Positions 18,930 to 28,447 of a stretch of 64,000 nucleotides of DNA are shown one piece after another. Each line of letters starts with the position of its first letter. The stretch's first letter is position 1. Both the position numbers and the translations under genes were made by a program. This DNA comes from an uncultured beta proteobacterium (GTDB lineage Bacteria; Pseudomonadota; Gammaproteobacteria; Burkholderiales; Burkholderiaceae_C), in assembly GCA_903832285.1 (NCBI GenBank), contig CAILAY010000020.1, forward strand, positions 1 through 64,000, in the 5' to 3' direction. Below the pieces are notes generated by a model. The model made no database searches. It was not told where the DNA came from and worked only from the letters and a program-made list of their open reading frames with translations.

Positions 18930-20105
18930 TCAGCGTTCCTTGATCGCAGAACGGCTGTTGTACCAGTTCATCAGCAGCGAGGTCGAAAGCGAAGTTGTCA
19001 GGTACACGAGCATGACGATGGCGATGCATTCCACCGCGCGGCCGGTCTGGTTCAAAGCGGTGTTTGCGATCGACACCACGTCCGGGTAACCGATGGCTAC
19101 GGCCAAAGAAGAATTCTTGGTGAGATTCAGGAACTGGTTCGTCATGGGTGGAATGATCACGCGCAACGCCTGCGGCAACATCACCAGCCGCATGGTCTGG
19201 CCCGGGTCCAGACCAAGCGCGGCAGCCGCCTCGCCCTGTCCACGCGCCACCGACTGAATACCGGAACGAACCACCTCGGCCACAAACGCGGCTGTGTAGA
19301 TGGTCAGACCCAACAGCACGGAAAGAAATTCCGGTGTGAGAGAACCGCCCTTCTCGATAGCGAACTCCCCCTTCATGGGCGAATCGAGAGCCGTTGGCGC
19401 GCCGCCCGCGACCCACCCCAGCAAGGCCGTAACCAGGCAAATCGCTACCGGAACCCAGAACATGCTGCTGATCTGGCCGGTCGCTTCAAAGCGGCGGAAA
19501 GCCCATTTGCGGTAAACAATCGCCAGCATGATTCCGGCGATCAGGCCGATCGCGGCCCACAGATGGCCGGTGGCCCAGACCGGAATCGGAAAACTTAAAC
19601 CGCCTTTACTCAGAAAGACCGGGCCCAGCGTCCAGGCATCGGCTGACGCCGGGAGGGCTTCGGTGAAGAACAGGTACCACATGAGCAACTGCAGCAGCAC
19701 CGGCACGTTGCGAAAAAGTTCCACGTAACCGTAGCACAGTCCACGCACCAGCGCGTTGCGCGAAAACCGTCCAACGCCCAGGAGCGTGCCCAGAATGGTG
19801 GTCAGGATGATGCCGGCGATGGCGACACGCAAGGTGTTGCTGAGACCAACGACAAAAGCCTGCCAGTAGGGTTGGGCCGAATCAAAGGGGAACAGGCTTT
19901 CACCGATATCGAAACCGGCCGGTCCGCTGAGGAAATCAAATCCGCTCTGGATGCCGCGGATCTTCATGTTGTAGAGGGTGTTGTGCGCGAGAAACCAGGC
20001 CACTGCAACGATCAGTGTGATTGCGACCACCTGATAGATCAGACCTCGAAACGCCTGACTGCGCCAGGACCAGGTACTCTTTTTTGGCGGGGACTTCGAA
20101 GTCAT
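18930..20105 (-). CDS. aapQ: General L-amino-acid ABC transporter permease AapQ
   Basis: This 391-residue permease starts at MTSKSPPKKS (20105), which leaves a 127-nt leader after aapJ containing a strong hairpin. The HisM-type permease domain is split by a long insertion between its early helices. The EAA motif is AAAALGLDPGQTMRLVMLPQ, and VELFRNVPVLLQLLMWYLF is characteristic. It forms the membrane pore together with AapM. Confidence 0.9.
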   Translation of the reverse strand: MTSKSPPKKSTWSWRSQAFRGLIYQVVAITLIVAVAWFLAHNTLYNMKIRGIQSGFDFLSGPAGFDIGESLFPFDSAQPYWQAFVVGLSNTLRVAIAGIILTTILGTLLGVGRFSRNALVRGLCYGYVELFRNVPVLLQLLMWYLFFTEALPASADAWTLGPVFLSKGGLSFPIPVWATGHLWAAIGLIAGIMLAIVYRKWAFRRFEATGQISSMFWVPVAICLVTALLGWVAGGAPTALDSPMKGEFAIEKGGSLTPEFLSVLLGLTIYTAAFVAEVVRSGIQSVARGQGEAAAALGLDPGQTMRLVMLPQALRVIIPPMTNQFLNLTKNSSLAVAIGYPDVVSIANTALNQTGRAVECIAIVMLVYLTTSLSTSLLMNWYNSRSAIKER

Positions 20106-20151
20106 GTGATGAGGCGCTGGCAAAGGCGCTGGTTGTGAAACATGGAGGTCC

Positions 20152-20194
20152 AAAAAAAGCTGCTGCCAGTACAAGAGGCTTGTACCGGCAGCAG
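20152..20194 (-). terminator. Strong intercistronic hairpin with T-run between aapJ and aapQ
   Basis: On the minus strand a 16-bp stem with one mismatch and a 3-nt loop (20160-20194) is followed at once by seven T residues (A7 at 20152-20158 on the plus strand). It has the form of a Rho-independent terminator. It lies inside an operon, just after the binding-protein gene. Partial termination or 3' end protection there would give more aapJ message than permease message, as is usual in binding-protein operons. Confidence 0.8.
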
Positions 20195-20232
20195 TTTCCC
20201 TATCGACTCTGGTTCAGAGACAACTCAGTAGA

Positions 20233-21267
20233 TCAGCGCACCGGATAGGCGTACATCAGGCCGCCCTTGTTCCACAGGTTGTTCATGCCGCGTGGCAGGT
20301 GCAATGGAGATTTTGGTCCGACGTTCCGTTCAAAAACCTCGCCGTAGTTGCCGGTGGCCTTGATGGCACGCGCCAGCCATTCCTTGTCCAGGCCCAGCAA
20401 TTTGCCGGTGTCTTCATTGCCGCCGCCCAGCAGGCGCTGCACCACCGGGTCGGTGCTCGATTTCATTGCGTCCACGTTGGCCTGAGTCACGCCGTACTCT
20501 TCGGCTTCCAACAGACCGTACATGACCCACTTGACGATCGCGAACCATTCATCGTCACCGCGTCGCACCATCGGGCCCAGAGGTTCCTTGGAAATCAGGT
20601 CCGCAAGGATCGTGTGTTCGGCCGGTACTTTGGCCTTGTCATTGCGGGTCGATGCCAGTCCGGATGCATCGGTGGTGTAGGCGACGCAGCGACCGGTGAA
20701 GTAAGCGTTCTCGGCAGCTTCGAGCTTCTCGAACACGACCGGTTTGATGTTCAGATTGTTGGCCTTGGAGTAGTCGGTCAGGTTCTTTTCCGTGGTGGTG
20801 CCGGACTGCACGCAGACCGTTTGACCTTTGAGTTGCTTGGCGCTCTTGATCTTGCTCTTGACCGTCACCATGAAGCCCTGGCCGTCGTAGTAGTTGGGCA
20901 CCGTGATGCTCAGGCCGAGAGACGCGTCCCGGGTCAGCGTGAAGGTGGTGTTGCGCGGCAGGATGTCGATCTCGCCTGACTGTAGCGCGGTGAAGCGCTG
21001 TTGCGCGTTCAGCGGCACGTATTTGACCTTCTCCGAATCCTTCAGCACGGACGCAGCCAGTGCCCGGCACACATCGACGTCCAGGCCAGACCACTTGCCA
21101 GCGGAATCCGCCGCCGCAAAACCGGCCAAACCGGTGTTCACGCCGCATATCACTTGGCCTTTGGCCTTGATGCCGTCCAGGGTTTTGCCGGCATGCGCCG
21201 GCATGGCCAGCAGGGCACCCAGGGTGGCAACGGCTGCTGCGACCAGTTTGGCTTGTTTGAATTTCAT
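20233..21267 (-). CDS. aapJ: Amino-acid ABC transporter periplasmic binding protein AapJ
   Basis: This 344-residue protein starts at MKFKQAKLVAAAVATLGALL with a GGAG ribosome site and a signal peptide ending near AHA. It is a class 3 solute-binding protein (SBP_bac_3) with KGQVICGVNTGLAGFA, GKWSGLDVDVCRALA and GQTVCVQSGTTTEKNL. It is longer than GlnH-type proteins, as AapJ/BztA proteins are. First gene of the aapJQMP operon, it should bind several L-amino acids in the periplasm. Confidence 0.92.
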   Translation of the reverse strand: MKFKQAKLVAAAVATLGALLAMPAHAGKTLDGIKAKGQVICGVNTGLAGFAAADSAGKWSGLDVDVCRALAASVLKDSEKVKYVPLNAQQRFTALQSGEIDILPRNTTFTLTRDASLGLSITVPNYYDGQGFMVTVKSKIKSAKQLKGQTVCVQSGTTTEKNLTDYSKANNLNIKPVVFEKLEAAENAYFTGRCVAYTTDASGLASTRNDKAKVPAEHTILADLISKEPLGPMVRRGDDEWFAIVKWVMYGLLEAEEYGVTQANVDAMKSSTDPVVQRLLGGGNEDTGKLLGLDKEWLARAIKATGNYGEVFERNVGPKSPLHLPRGMNNLWNKGGLMYAYPVR

Positions 21268-21543
21268 TGATTCGCTCCAGTTGAAAAAGTTGATTATCGG
21301 CGAGCAGCGCGAAAATCCAGCCCGAGCCGCACATACCGCAGGGCGGACTATAGCCGCGCGCCGCCGGCACGGCATCGGGGTTTTCTCGGGCCATGTATGC
21401 GAAATAGTCATAAGCATCCGAGCCTTCGACATGAGCGACGCGGGCGAGCGCAATTCCATCGACCCACATTTCGTGCCGTGTGGGAGTGAATGGTGGCATG
21501 TCCAGCGCATCCAGAATGCGCTGGAACAGCGCGGGCGGAAGGC
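21268..21543. promoter_or_regulatory. Leader/promoter region of aapJ
   Basis: This 276-nt stretch lies between aapJ and the DUF3149 gene. On the minus strand a TATAGT hexamer (around 21346-21352) could be a -10 element for aapJ. One minus-strand frame is open across the region and runs out of frame into aapJ; its composition is protein-like but it has no convincing start or stop. It could be a gene remnant, but I do not call it a gene. Confidence 0.35.
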
Positions 21544-21687
21544 CTATTTGCCCGCGGCGGGCGCGTCCTCGTTCATGCGTCGGATGAAGAAGCGGGCGTA
21601 CCACACGCCCATGCCAAGCGTGAACGCAATCACGCCAGCGCTCATCAAACCATACTCGGTGGAAAAAAGATCAGAAAAAAGTTTCAT
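21544..21687 (-). CDS. Small DUF3149-family membrane protein
   Basis: This 47-residue peptide (MKLFSDLFSTEYGLMSAGVI...) has one transmembrane helix and a basic/acidic tail. A good GAGGAG ribosome site lies 7 nt upstream. The pattern of an LFSTEYGLMS start followed by one helix and an aromatic ARFF turn matches the short DUF3149 family found in betaproteobacteria. Its function is unknown. It sits 37 nt downstream of the hemerythrin gene and may be cotranscribed with it. Confidence 0.7.
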   Translation of the reverse strand: MKLFSDLFSTEYGLMSAGVIAFTLGMGVWYARFFIRRMNEDAPAAGK

Positions 21688-21724
21688 GGTGTACTCCTCG
21701 TCAAGCCGGATTGAACCGCAATCA

Positions 21725-22105
21725 TCAGGCCACTTTCGCCCCGTCCCGCAGGGGGCTGGTGTCGGAGCAGGCCTCACCAGCACAGCCCCGGATCACTTCG
21801 GTGGGCAGTGCCTGTGGCAGATGCACAATGCCCGTCGCCGTATCGTAGCCGACACGGCGCAAGTGGAGCACCAGCCTGTGCTGCACGGTGTGACAGTTGC
21901 TGGAAGCAAAGTGGGTATCCCTCATCCAACTGTCATCGGCGTGGAAGTGCTGCTGGGTGTGCGCCACCAAAGCGCTCCAGCGCACGAGCAGTTCCAGACT
22001 GTCGGACTCCTCGACGTCGCCCAGCAAGTTCACGAATTCGCGGTGTGTCTCGTCCATGACGGGCAGGTCCATGGCCAACGTTTGTGACCATGGCCATGTC
22101 GGCAT
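21725..22105 (-). CDS. Hemerythrin-domain protein
   Basis: This 126-residue protein resembles bacteriohemerythrins: a start of alternating Trp residues (MPTWPWSQ), DLPVMDETHREF, HTQQHFHADDSWM and CHTVQHRLVL supply the His/Asp ligands expected for a di-iron site. The second ligand set reads HFHADD rather than the usual HFxxEE, and the C-terminal helix is replaced by a tail with two Cys (GCAGEACSD). It could sense or bind O2 or NO, which fits the nearby denitrification genes, but the altered ligands leave binding uncertain. Confidence 0.72.
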   Translation of the reverse strand: MPTWPWSQTLAMDLPVMDETHREFVNLLGDVEESDSLELLVRWSALVAHTQQHFHADDSWMRDTHFASSNCHTVQHRLVLHLRRVGYDTATGIVHLPQALPTEVIRGCAGEACSDTSPLRDGAKVA

Positions 22106-22251
22106 ATCGATGACTCCAATCCGTAGCCCGCAAGGTTAACGCGAAAGTTGGCCGGAATTCCGACAGTGAAAGTTATACAGGTCTGAGAGCGATTTCCGGG
22201 CCGGTCAAGCGTGCTTCCGGCGACCCCGGCCCTTGTCTGGAAAAACGGTTT

Positions 22252-22265
22252 CTGATGTACATCAA
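22252..22265. promoter_or_regulatory. FNR/Dnr-type box upstream of the universal stress protein gene
   Basis: CTGAT-GTAC-ATCAA differs at one position from the FNR consensus TTGAT-N4-ATCAA. Its centre is 71 bp upstream of the universal stress protein start codon. That spacing suits a class II (-41.5) site with a leader of about 30 nt. Usp genes under FNR/Anr control are well known, so anaerobic or NO-linked induction is the inference. Confidence 0.7.
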
Positions 22266-22329
22266 GACCATCGGATCCACTGCGCGCACACTGTGATTCT
22301 GCCAACACCATGAAAGAGGGGGAGTCACC

Positions 22330-22767
22330 ATGTTCAAACGTATTTTGGTTCCGGTGGACGGTTCGTCCACATCGATGCAGGCCGTGGACAAGGCGATTGC
22401 AATGGCCAAGGCGTTTGGTGCCGCCGTGACCGTGGTCTGCGCGATCGATCCTTATCCGTTCACCGGCGTGGGGGAGGATTTTGGCTATGGGCAAGCCGAG
22501 TACCTGACAGCTGCCATGGCCGAGGCGCACCGCTCCATCCACGATGCTGAAAGCGCGTTCAAGGCCGCGGGCATTTCCACCGAAGCGCGCATCGTGGAAA
22601 ACCGCGTGCCGCACGAAGGCATCCTGGAAACCGCTTCCGACCTGGGTGTCGACCTGATCGTGATGGGCTCGCACGGTCGCCGCGGCCTGCAGCGCTTCCT
22701 GCTTGGCAGCGTGGTGCAGCGCGTGCTCTCGCATGCCGAAGTTCCGGTGCTGGTGGTGAGGGGCTGA
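22330..22767 (+). CDS. Universal stress protein (UspA family)
   Basis: This 145-residue single-domain Usp protein begins MFKRILVPVDGS and contains the ATP-binding motif GSHGRRGLQRFLLGSV (G2xG9xG[ST] form), so it probably binds ATP. A GA-rich ribosome site (GAGGGGGAG) precedes the ATG. The FNR-type box at 22252-22265 suggests expression under oxygen limitation, when such proteins aid survival. Confidence 0.92.
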   Translation: MFKRILVPVDGSSTSMQAVDKAIAMAKAFGAAVTVVCAIDPYPFTGVGEDFGYGQAEYLTAAMAEAHRSIHDAESAFKAAGISTEARIVENRVPHEGILETASDLGVDLIVMGSHGRRGLQRFLLGSVVQRVLSHAEVPVLVVRG

Positions 22768-22869
22768 ATCCCTTCTTCATCCCATTCCCCGCACCGGGCG
22801 AAAGACGGGCGGAGACGTAGGCGTGGGGAAAGAGAAAAAAGGGAATCAGAAGGGAAAACTACCAATGTC

Positions 22870-25767
22870 TTACCCGCACTGCCCCACATACCCGCAAGCC
22901 GTGCAGAAGTCGCAGCCGTCCTTGTGGATCACGGTGGGGTTGCCGCATTCCGGGCAGACTTTCCCGGCCATGGTGGTGACCGTGGCCTTTCCTTTGGGCG
23001 CGTCGAGCACGCCCATCTCGCGCAGCGGAAATCCCTCTTCGTCCAGCACACCCAGCATGGCGTAGCGATGGATGATGAGACGTGCCAGGTAGGCCACGGT
23101 TGAGGGCCAGGTTTGCTGGCGCCGCTCGTTGTGCGGCAGACCGGGCACGAACGCCATGAAATTGCCCAACGGCTCGGCGTAGTTCAGCAGCTTGCGCAAC
23201 TTCATGCCGATCCAGGCCGGGTCGATGACGCGCATGTCCAGTGACAGGATGCGCGCCAGGCCATCCAGTGCGCGTGGATAGTTGCCGGAGAAGCCGACGG
23301 CGCAAGGGCGCGTGACGATGCTGCCGTCGGGGCCTGGAAGCGTCACTTCCTTGAGCGTCAGTGTGAACGCTTCGCCGGTCGCGGGATTGTCCACGTCCAC
23401 CGACCAGGCGAGCGTGCCGGACGGACCGGTATGCGGTTCCCCGCGGCTGAACATGGCGTCGATCACCGGGGTCGGCACGGCCTTGCCCTGACCCGGTAGC
23501 GCCTTGAGCTGCTCGCAGCGCCAGCGAATCACGGCTGCGGTCGCGGCAACAACCCCGGGGAACAGTCGGCGTTCGCCGTGCGGCGGGAACGGCATCTCAA
23601 ACGAATGTTCTTCGGCTACCGTCGCCAGCACATCCAGTTTGAGCTGCAGCCAGGCCGGGTCGTTGGCGCGCAAGTCCATGGACAGGGTCTTGGATAGCGC
23701 ACCCAGGCCACGCGGTTGATCGGTGCCGTTGACCCAGACTTCAAAGGGCTGCGGGCTGCCACCTTCTTCGCGTGCCAGTTCACCCACGAACAGCGCAAAG
23801 TCGCCGAATGGGTGATGCACCATGAAGGTCCAGGCCGCGTTGCCGGAGGGCAATTCCGGGCGGCTGGGCCAGCGCAGCGAAGACAGCACGGGTGCGGGCA
23901 ACTGTTCCAATGCCATGCGCCGGTTGGCGCCATCGAGTTGCAGGGGTGCGGCCGTGGTGGTGGCTGTGGGCGTGACGCTCAGCACCGAGCCCAGCACCGA
24001 GTTCGGGCGGTAGGTGGCCAGGCCTTTGAGGCCGTCCTGCCAGGCCTGCATGTACAGGTCCTGAAAGTCTTCGTAGGGATAGTCCACCGGCACGTTCACG
24101 GTCTTGGAAATGGCGGTGTCGATGTAGGGCGCCACCACGGCCACCATGGCGGCATGCGCCTGCGCGCTCATCTCCAGCGCCGAGACAAAGGCCGGGCTCA
24201 AAGGCGTGTCCTTGCCCTTCAGGTGCCGGTACAGGCGCCAGGCGTGGTCTTCCACCGCGTATTCCTTGAAGCTGCCATCGGGCATGCGTTTCTTGCGGCT
24301 GTAGCTCCAGCTAAAAGCAGGCTCGATGCCATTGCTGGCGTTGTCGGCAAAAGCCAGACTGATGGTGCCGGTGGGCGCAATCGACAGCAGGTGCGAGTTG
24401 CGCAGTCCGTGCGCGCGGATCTTGTCTTTCAAAGGTTGCGGCAAGCGCGACGCGAAGTTGCTGCCGGTGAGATAAAGGTCGGCGTTGAACAGCGGAAACG
24501 CACCGCGTTCCTTCGCCATTTCGACCGACGCCTCATAGGCGGCGTCGCGCATGACTTCCGAGATGCGTTGTGCCGCTGCGCGCGCTTCAGCCGTGTCGTA
24601 GCGCAGGTTCAGCATCACGAGGGCGTCACCCAGACCGGTGAAGCCCAGTCCCACGCGGCGCTTGCTGCGCGCTTCTTCCTGCTGCTGGGGCAGTGGCCAC
24701 ACGGTCACGTCCAGCACGTTGTCCAGCATGCGCGTCGCCACTTTGGCCACTTTGATGAATCCGGCTTCGTCGAAGCGTGCACTTTCGGCAAAGGGGTCTT
24801 GCACAAAGCGGGTCAGATTGATCGAACCCAGGCAGCAGCAGCCATAGGGCGGCAGGGGTTGTTCCGCGCAGGGATTGGTACTGGCGATGGTTTCGCAATA
24901 TGACAGGTTGTTGTCGCGGTTGATGTGGTCCAGGAACAGCACGCCGGGTTCGGCGTGGCTATACGTTGAACGCATCACCTGATCCCACAGGTCGCGCGCG
25001 CGCAGCTTGCGGTAGACCCAGATGCCGCCGCCGTCGCTGTGTTGGTAGGCCCCGGCATTCTTTTGTGCTGTGCCGGGTTCGGCCCGATGCACCAGTTCCA
25101 CCTCGGTGTCGGCCTGAACCGCCTTCATGAACGTGTCCGTCACACCGACCGAAATATTGAAATTACGCAGATCTCCTGCGTCCTTGGCATGGATGAATTC
25201 CTCGATGTCCGGATGGTCGCAGCGCAGCACGCCCATCTGGGCCCCGCGACGCGCGCCAGCCGATTCCACGGTTTCGCACGAGCGGTCGAACACGCGCATA
25301 TAGCTCACCGGTCCGGAAGCGCTGCTTTGCGTGCTGCCGACCCAGGCGCCACGCGGGCGGATGCGCGAAAAATCGTAGCCCACGCCGCCGCCACGGCGCA
25401 TGGTTTCTGCGGCCTCGGTGAGCGCCGTGTAGATGCCGGGATAGCCATCTTCAATCTGTGCAATCGAGTCGCCCACGGGCTGCACAAAGCAGTTGATGAG
25501 TGTGGCCGACAAAGCGGTGCCCGCCGCTGACTGGATGCGTCCCGCAGGCACGAAACCCGCAGCCAGCGCCTCGGCAAAACGTTGCTCCCAAAGGCTGCGT
25601 TGCTCAGGCAACTCAGCTTGCGCCAGGGCGCGCGCGACGCGCTGGTTCACTTGTTCGATGGTGGTTTCATCACCCTTGCTGTATTTCTCGATCAGCACTT
25701 CGGCGCTGATGGGCTGGGCAGCCAGGGTGGAGGGAGATGCGGATTGTTCTGTTAGGGCTTTTTGCAC
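22870..25767 (-). CDS. nrdJ: Vitamin B12-dependent (class II) ribonucleotide reductase
   Basis: This 965-residue adenosylcobalamin-dependent reductase makes deoxyribonucleotides with or without oxygen. Residues about 90-600 hold the ten-stranded barrel with [15 protein letters not shown], the active-site pair near [14 protein letters not shown] and [15 protein letters not shown]. The C-terminal part carries a repeated TSCPD-like domain and a zinc-ribbon-like tail with CPECGNP and CDFCTACGY. The start is the GTG at 25767 with a GGAG site 8 nt upstream. The overlapping ATG is out of frame and opens only five codons. Confidence 0.93.
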   Translation of the reverse strand: MQKALTEQSASPSTLAAQPISAEVLIEKYSKGDETTIEQVNQRVARALAQAELPEQRSLWEQRFAEALAAGFVPAGRIQSAAGTALSATLINCFVQPVGDSIAQIEDGYPGIYTALTEAAETMRRGGGVGYDFSRIRPRGAWVGSTQSSASGPVSYMRVFDRSCETVESAGARRGAQMGVLRCDHPDIEEFIHAKDAGDLRNFNISVGVTDTFMKAVQADTEVELVHRAEPGTAQKNAGAYQHSDGGGIWVYRKLRARDLWDQVMRSTYSHAEPGVLFLDHINRDNNLSYCETIASTNPCAEQPLPPYGCCCLGSINLTRFVQDPFAESARFDEAGFIKVAKVATRMLDNVLDVTVWPLPQQQEEARSKRRVGLGFTGLGDALVMLNLRYDTAEARAAAQRISEVMRDAAYEASVEMAKERGAFPLFNADLYLTGSNFASRLPQPLKDKIRAHGLRNSHLLSIAPTGTISLAFADNASNGIEPAFSWSYSRKKRMPDGSFKEYAVEDHAWRLYRHLKGKDTPLSPAFVSALEMSAQAHAAMVAVVAPYIDTAISKTVNVPVDYPYEDFQDLYMQAWQDGLKGLATYRPNSVLGSVLSVTPTATTTAAPLQLDGANRRMALEQLPAPVLSSLRWPSRPELPSGNAAWTFMVHHPFGDFALFVGELAREEGGSPQPFEVWVNGTDQPRGLGALSKTLSMDLRANDPAWLQLKLDVLATVAEEHSFEMPFPPHGERRLFPGVVAATAAVIRWRCEQLKALPGQGKAVPTPVIDAMFSRGEPHTGPSGTLAWSVDVDNPATGEAFTLTLKEVTLPGPDGSIVTRPCAVGFSGNYPRALDGLARILSLDMRVIDPAWIGMKLRKLLNYAEPLGNFMAFVPGLPHNERRQQTWPSTVAYLARLIIHRYAMLGVLDEEGFPLREMGVLDAPKGKATVTTMAGKVCPECGNPTVIHKDGCDFCTACGYVGQCG

Positions 25768-26083
25768 ATGAATCTCCGAAAGAATGCGGCGATGTTAGGG
25801 GAGTTCGAGGCGGTTGGCTGACGTGCAACAATTTTTTTTTGCGCTGAATCAAAAAAATATTTTTCCTGTCATATTGACGACGGGAAGCGGTGGTTTTTGT
25901 GCTAATTAAGGGTTAACCCGCCTTGCCACCCCGGTTCACCCGACGTTACCAGCTGGCTTGGTGACCGGAACGTGGGTCGCAGGCCAAAAAAGAGCTTCGA
26001 TTGGCCGCTGTAAGTGAGCGGAAATCTGGCGCGACCATACTGCTGACTGCTCATATTTCAAAACCCTTTACCAGGAGATTTCC
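25768..26083. promoter_or_regulatory. Divergent intergenic region between nrdJ and bktB
   Basis: The nrdJ side is AT-rich, with runs of T and A (25840-25865). The bktB side contains a GC-rich part where CCAC and GGTTCACC (25926-25940) can pair with GGTGACC and GTGG (about 25960-25976), giving a possible structured leader. An AGGAG site precedes bktB. I looked for cobalamin-riboswitch sequence conservation on the nrdJ side and did not find it. Confidence 0.4.
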
Positions 26084-27271
26084 ATGGCCCGTGAAGTTGT
26101 TGTCGTCAGCGGTGTGCGCACGCCTATCGGTACTTTCGGCGGTAGCCTGAAGGACATTGCGCCAACCGAGCTGGCTTCCCAGGTGGTGCGCGAGGCACTC
26201 AAGCGCGCCAGCGTAGAGGGTTCGGAAGTCGGTCATATCGTGTTTGGCCACGTCGTCAACACCGAACCCAAGGATATGTATCTGTCGCGCGTGGCTGCCA
26301 TCAACGCCGGCTGTGCCGATGGCACGCCCGCCTTCAACGTGAACCGTCTGTGCGGCTCCGGGCTGCAGGCGATTGTGTCGGCGAGCCAGTCGATTCTGCT
26401 GGGCGATTGCGATATCGCAGTCGGTGGCGGCGCCGAGAACATGAGCCGCGGACCCTACGCCAGCCTGAACATGCGCTGGGGCGCCCGCATGGGCGACGCA
26501 AAGATGGTGGACATGGTGGTGGGCGCGCTGCACGATCCGTTTCACACCATCCACATGGGCGTGACGGCCGAGAACATTGCCACCAAGTGGGGCATCACGC
26601 GCGAAGACCAGGATCGTCTGGCGGTGGAAAGCCATAACCGGGCCGAACGCGCCGTGACGGCAGGCTACTTCAAATCGCAGATCCTGCCCATCCTGCTCAA
26701 GAGCAAGAAGGGCGATGTGTCGTATGAGACCGACGAACACTTCCGCCCCCATTGCACCCTGGCCGACCTGGCCAAACTCAAGCCCGCATTCCTGAAGGAA
26801 AACGGCACCGTCACGGCGGGCAACGCCTCCGGCATCAACGACGCTGCGGCGGCCGTGGTGCTGATGGAAGCCGGCGTTGCCAAGGCGCGTGGACTGCAGC
26901 CGCTGGCGCGGCTCGTGGCCTACGCGCACGCCGGCGTGGACCCGAAATACATGGGCATTGGCCCGGTGCCCGCGTCGAATCTGGCGCTCAAGAAGGCCGG
27001 ACTCACGGTGGCTGATCTGGACGTGATCGAAGCCAATGAAGCGTTCGCGGCACAGGCCTGTGCCGTGACGCGGGATCTGGGTCTGGACCCGGCCAAGGTC
27101 AACCCCAACGGCTCGGGCATTTCGCTGGGCCATCCGATCGGCGCGACCGGCGCACTGATCACCGTCAAGGCGCTGTATGAACTGCAACGCATCGGTGGCC
27201 GGTACGCGCTCGTCACGATGTGCATCGGTGGTGGTCAGGGCATCGCCGCGATTTTCGAGCGCGTGGCCTGA
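26084..27271 (+). CDS. bktB: Acetyl-CoA acyltransferase (beta-ketothiolase, BktB type)
   Basis: This 395-residue thiolase has the acylated Cys in NRLCGSGLQAIVSAS (about residue 90), NEAFAAQACAV, GHPIGATGA with the catalytic His and a C-terminal CIGGGQGIAAIFE with the second Cys. It closely follows the pattern of betaproteobacterial BktB, including the start MAREVVVVSGVRTPIGTFGG. BktB condenses acetyl-CoA with acetyl- or propionyl-CoA for polyhydroxyalkanoate synthesis or fatty acid turnover. It has an AGGAG ribosome site and stands alone. Confidence 0.88.
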   Translation: MAREVVVVSGVRTPIGTFGGSLKDIAPTELASQVVREALKRASVEGSEVGHIVFGHVVNTEPKDMYLSRVAAINAGCADGTPAFNVNRLCGSGLQAIVSASQSILLGDCDIAVGGGAENMSRGPYASLNMRWGARMGDAKMVDMVVGALHDPFHTIHMGVTAENIATKWGITREDQDRLAVESHNRAERAVTAGYFKSQILPILLKSKKGDVSYETDEHFRPHCTLADLAKLKPAFLKENGTVTAGNASGINDAAAAVVLMEAGVAKARGLQPLARLVAYAHAGVDPKYMGIGPVPASNLALKKAGLTVADLDVIEANEAFAAQACAVTRDLGLDPAKVNPNGSGISLGHPIGATGALITVKALYELQRIGGRYALVTMCIGGGQGIAAIFERVA

Positions 27272-27305
27272 GTTCGTTCGGGTCGGAGCGGCATGGACGA
27301 GCGAC

Positions 27306-28445
27306 TTACCGATCACGGGCTTGCTTGCCCGTCGCATGCCAGGCAATGATCGATCCAATGGCGGTGGCCGCAAACAATGCCAGGGCAGCGGCGTTGAGCA
27401 CGGCCCCTGCCGTGCGGAGCTCAGGTCGATGGATACCGGAGAAAAGGCGCAACGCCAACGATGCATGCAACAGCCCCAGCGGCGCATAGAACCACGGGCC
27501 ATAGAGCAGCTTGACGCGTGCAACGGCCGGCAGGATGACCGGAGCGTGGCCCATGATCATGCTCATGACGAATCCCAGCCCCAGCGCATGCAAGGCGAGG
27601 TCGCGCACGGGGTAACCCACCGACATGCCGATCCAGGCCAGACCGGCTATGGCCAACCACACATAACCACCCAGCAGGCAGACGGCCATATACCGACTCA
27701 GGCCCTGCGCGCGTACCGTGCGACGGGCGATGTCGAACACCCCCAGCCATAACGCCAAGGCGGTCATCGCACTGCCGTAGAGCAGGCCGCCGGTGGCGGC
27801 TGTGGACAGGCAGAGAACGGCACCGACCAGCATGCAAGCAACGATCGCCACCAGCAGCGTGATGGCGTACGGACGATGGCTTGACAGCCGGGACATCTCA
27901 AGTCGCTCCGCCGCGATGGTGAGGATCACGAAGGCAAACCACCAGGGCAAAACCGTATCCACAGCACAGCCGGCGGCATTCAGCAGGCCGCCAACCAACC
28001 ATGCCAGCGCGCTCACCAACAGCAGCCAAGTGTGGGCCAGCGGCTGACGCACCAGCAGTCGTGCATTGATCGCCACAAAGACCAGTGCAGCGCAAATACC
28101 GAGCCAGGCAGCAACGTCGATGTGTCCCATCAGCGCGAACGCGCTGGCACTGCCCGAGATGATTGGCGCTGCCAGCGCCCAGCGCTGCCCGATCGCAACG
28201 GCCCGCTCAAGCGCGATCACCGTACCGAGAAACCCGGACAGCATCAGCTGGGCATGGACGACGGCAGCGCGCCCCGCGAACAAGCTGTTGTGCAGTTCGG
28301 TCCAGGGCGCATTGGCTCGCAGCAGACCACCCGCCACAGCGCCAATCAAGCTGGTGACCGCCAGCGCCGCCATGGCCGCCTTGAACGCGCGCACAGCAAG
28401 CGTTGGCGGGCCTGACGGTTTGGTGGGTCGACGGGCTGCGCCCAT
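27306..28445 (-). CDS. Polytopic membrane protein of the NnrS neighbourhood
   Basis: This 379-residue protein starts 2 nt after the DUF59 gene stop. It has about ten to twelve hydrophobic helices. Distinct conserved-looking segments are VHAQLMLSGFLGTVIALERAV (early) and LALHALGLGFVMSMIMGHAPV (late), each with a membrane His. The late segment recalls NnrS and heme-copper helices (HALTMGY in NnrS), and the gene follows nnrS and a DUF59 gene. A role in NO stress or denitrification is inferred from this context only. The family name is not certain. Confidence 0.6.
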   Translation of the reverse strand: MGAARRPTKPSGPPTLAVRAFKAAMAALAVTSLIGAVAGGLLRANAPWTELHNSLFAGRAAVVHAQLMLSGFLGTVIALERAVAIGQRWALAAPIISGSASAFALMGHIDVAAWLGICAALVFVAINARLLVRQPLAHTWLLLVSALAWLVGGLLNAAGCAVDTVLPWWFAFVILTIAAERLEMSRLSSHRPYAITLLVAIVACMLVGAVLCLSTAATGGLLYGSAMTALALWLGVFDIARRTVRAQGLSRYMAVCLLGGYVWLAIAGLAWIGMSVGYPVRDLALHALGLGFVMSMIMGHAPVILPAVARVKLLYGPWFYAPLGLLHASLALRLFSGIHRPELRTAGAVLNAAALALFAATAIGSIIAWHATGKQARDR

Positions 28446-28447
28446 GC

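Noticed and set aside
21290-21604. Minus-strand open frame between DUF3149 and aapJ with protein-like composition
   Set aside because: It overlaps DUF3149, runs out of frame into aapJ, and has no ribosome site or recognised domain.
25768-26000. Possible cobalamin riboswitch before the B12-dependent nrdJ
   Set aside because: No B12-box-like conserved core could be found in the 5' region on the nrdJ strand, and the leader appears AT-rich and short.
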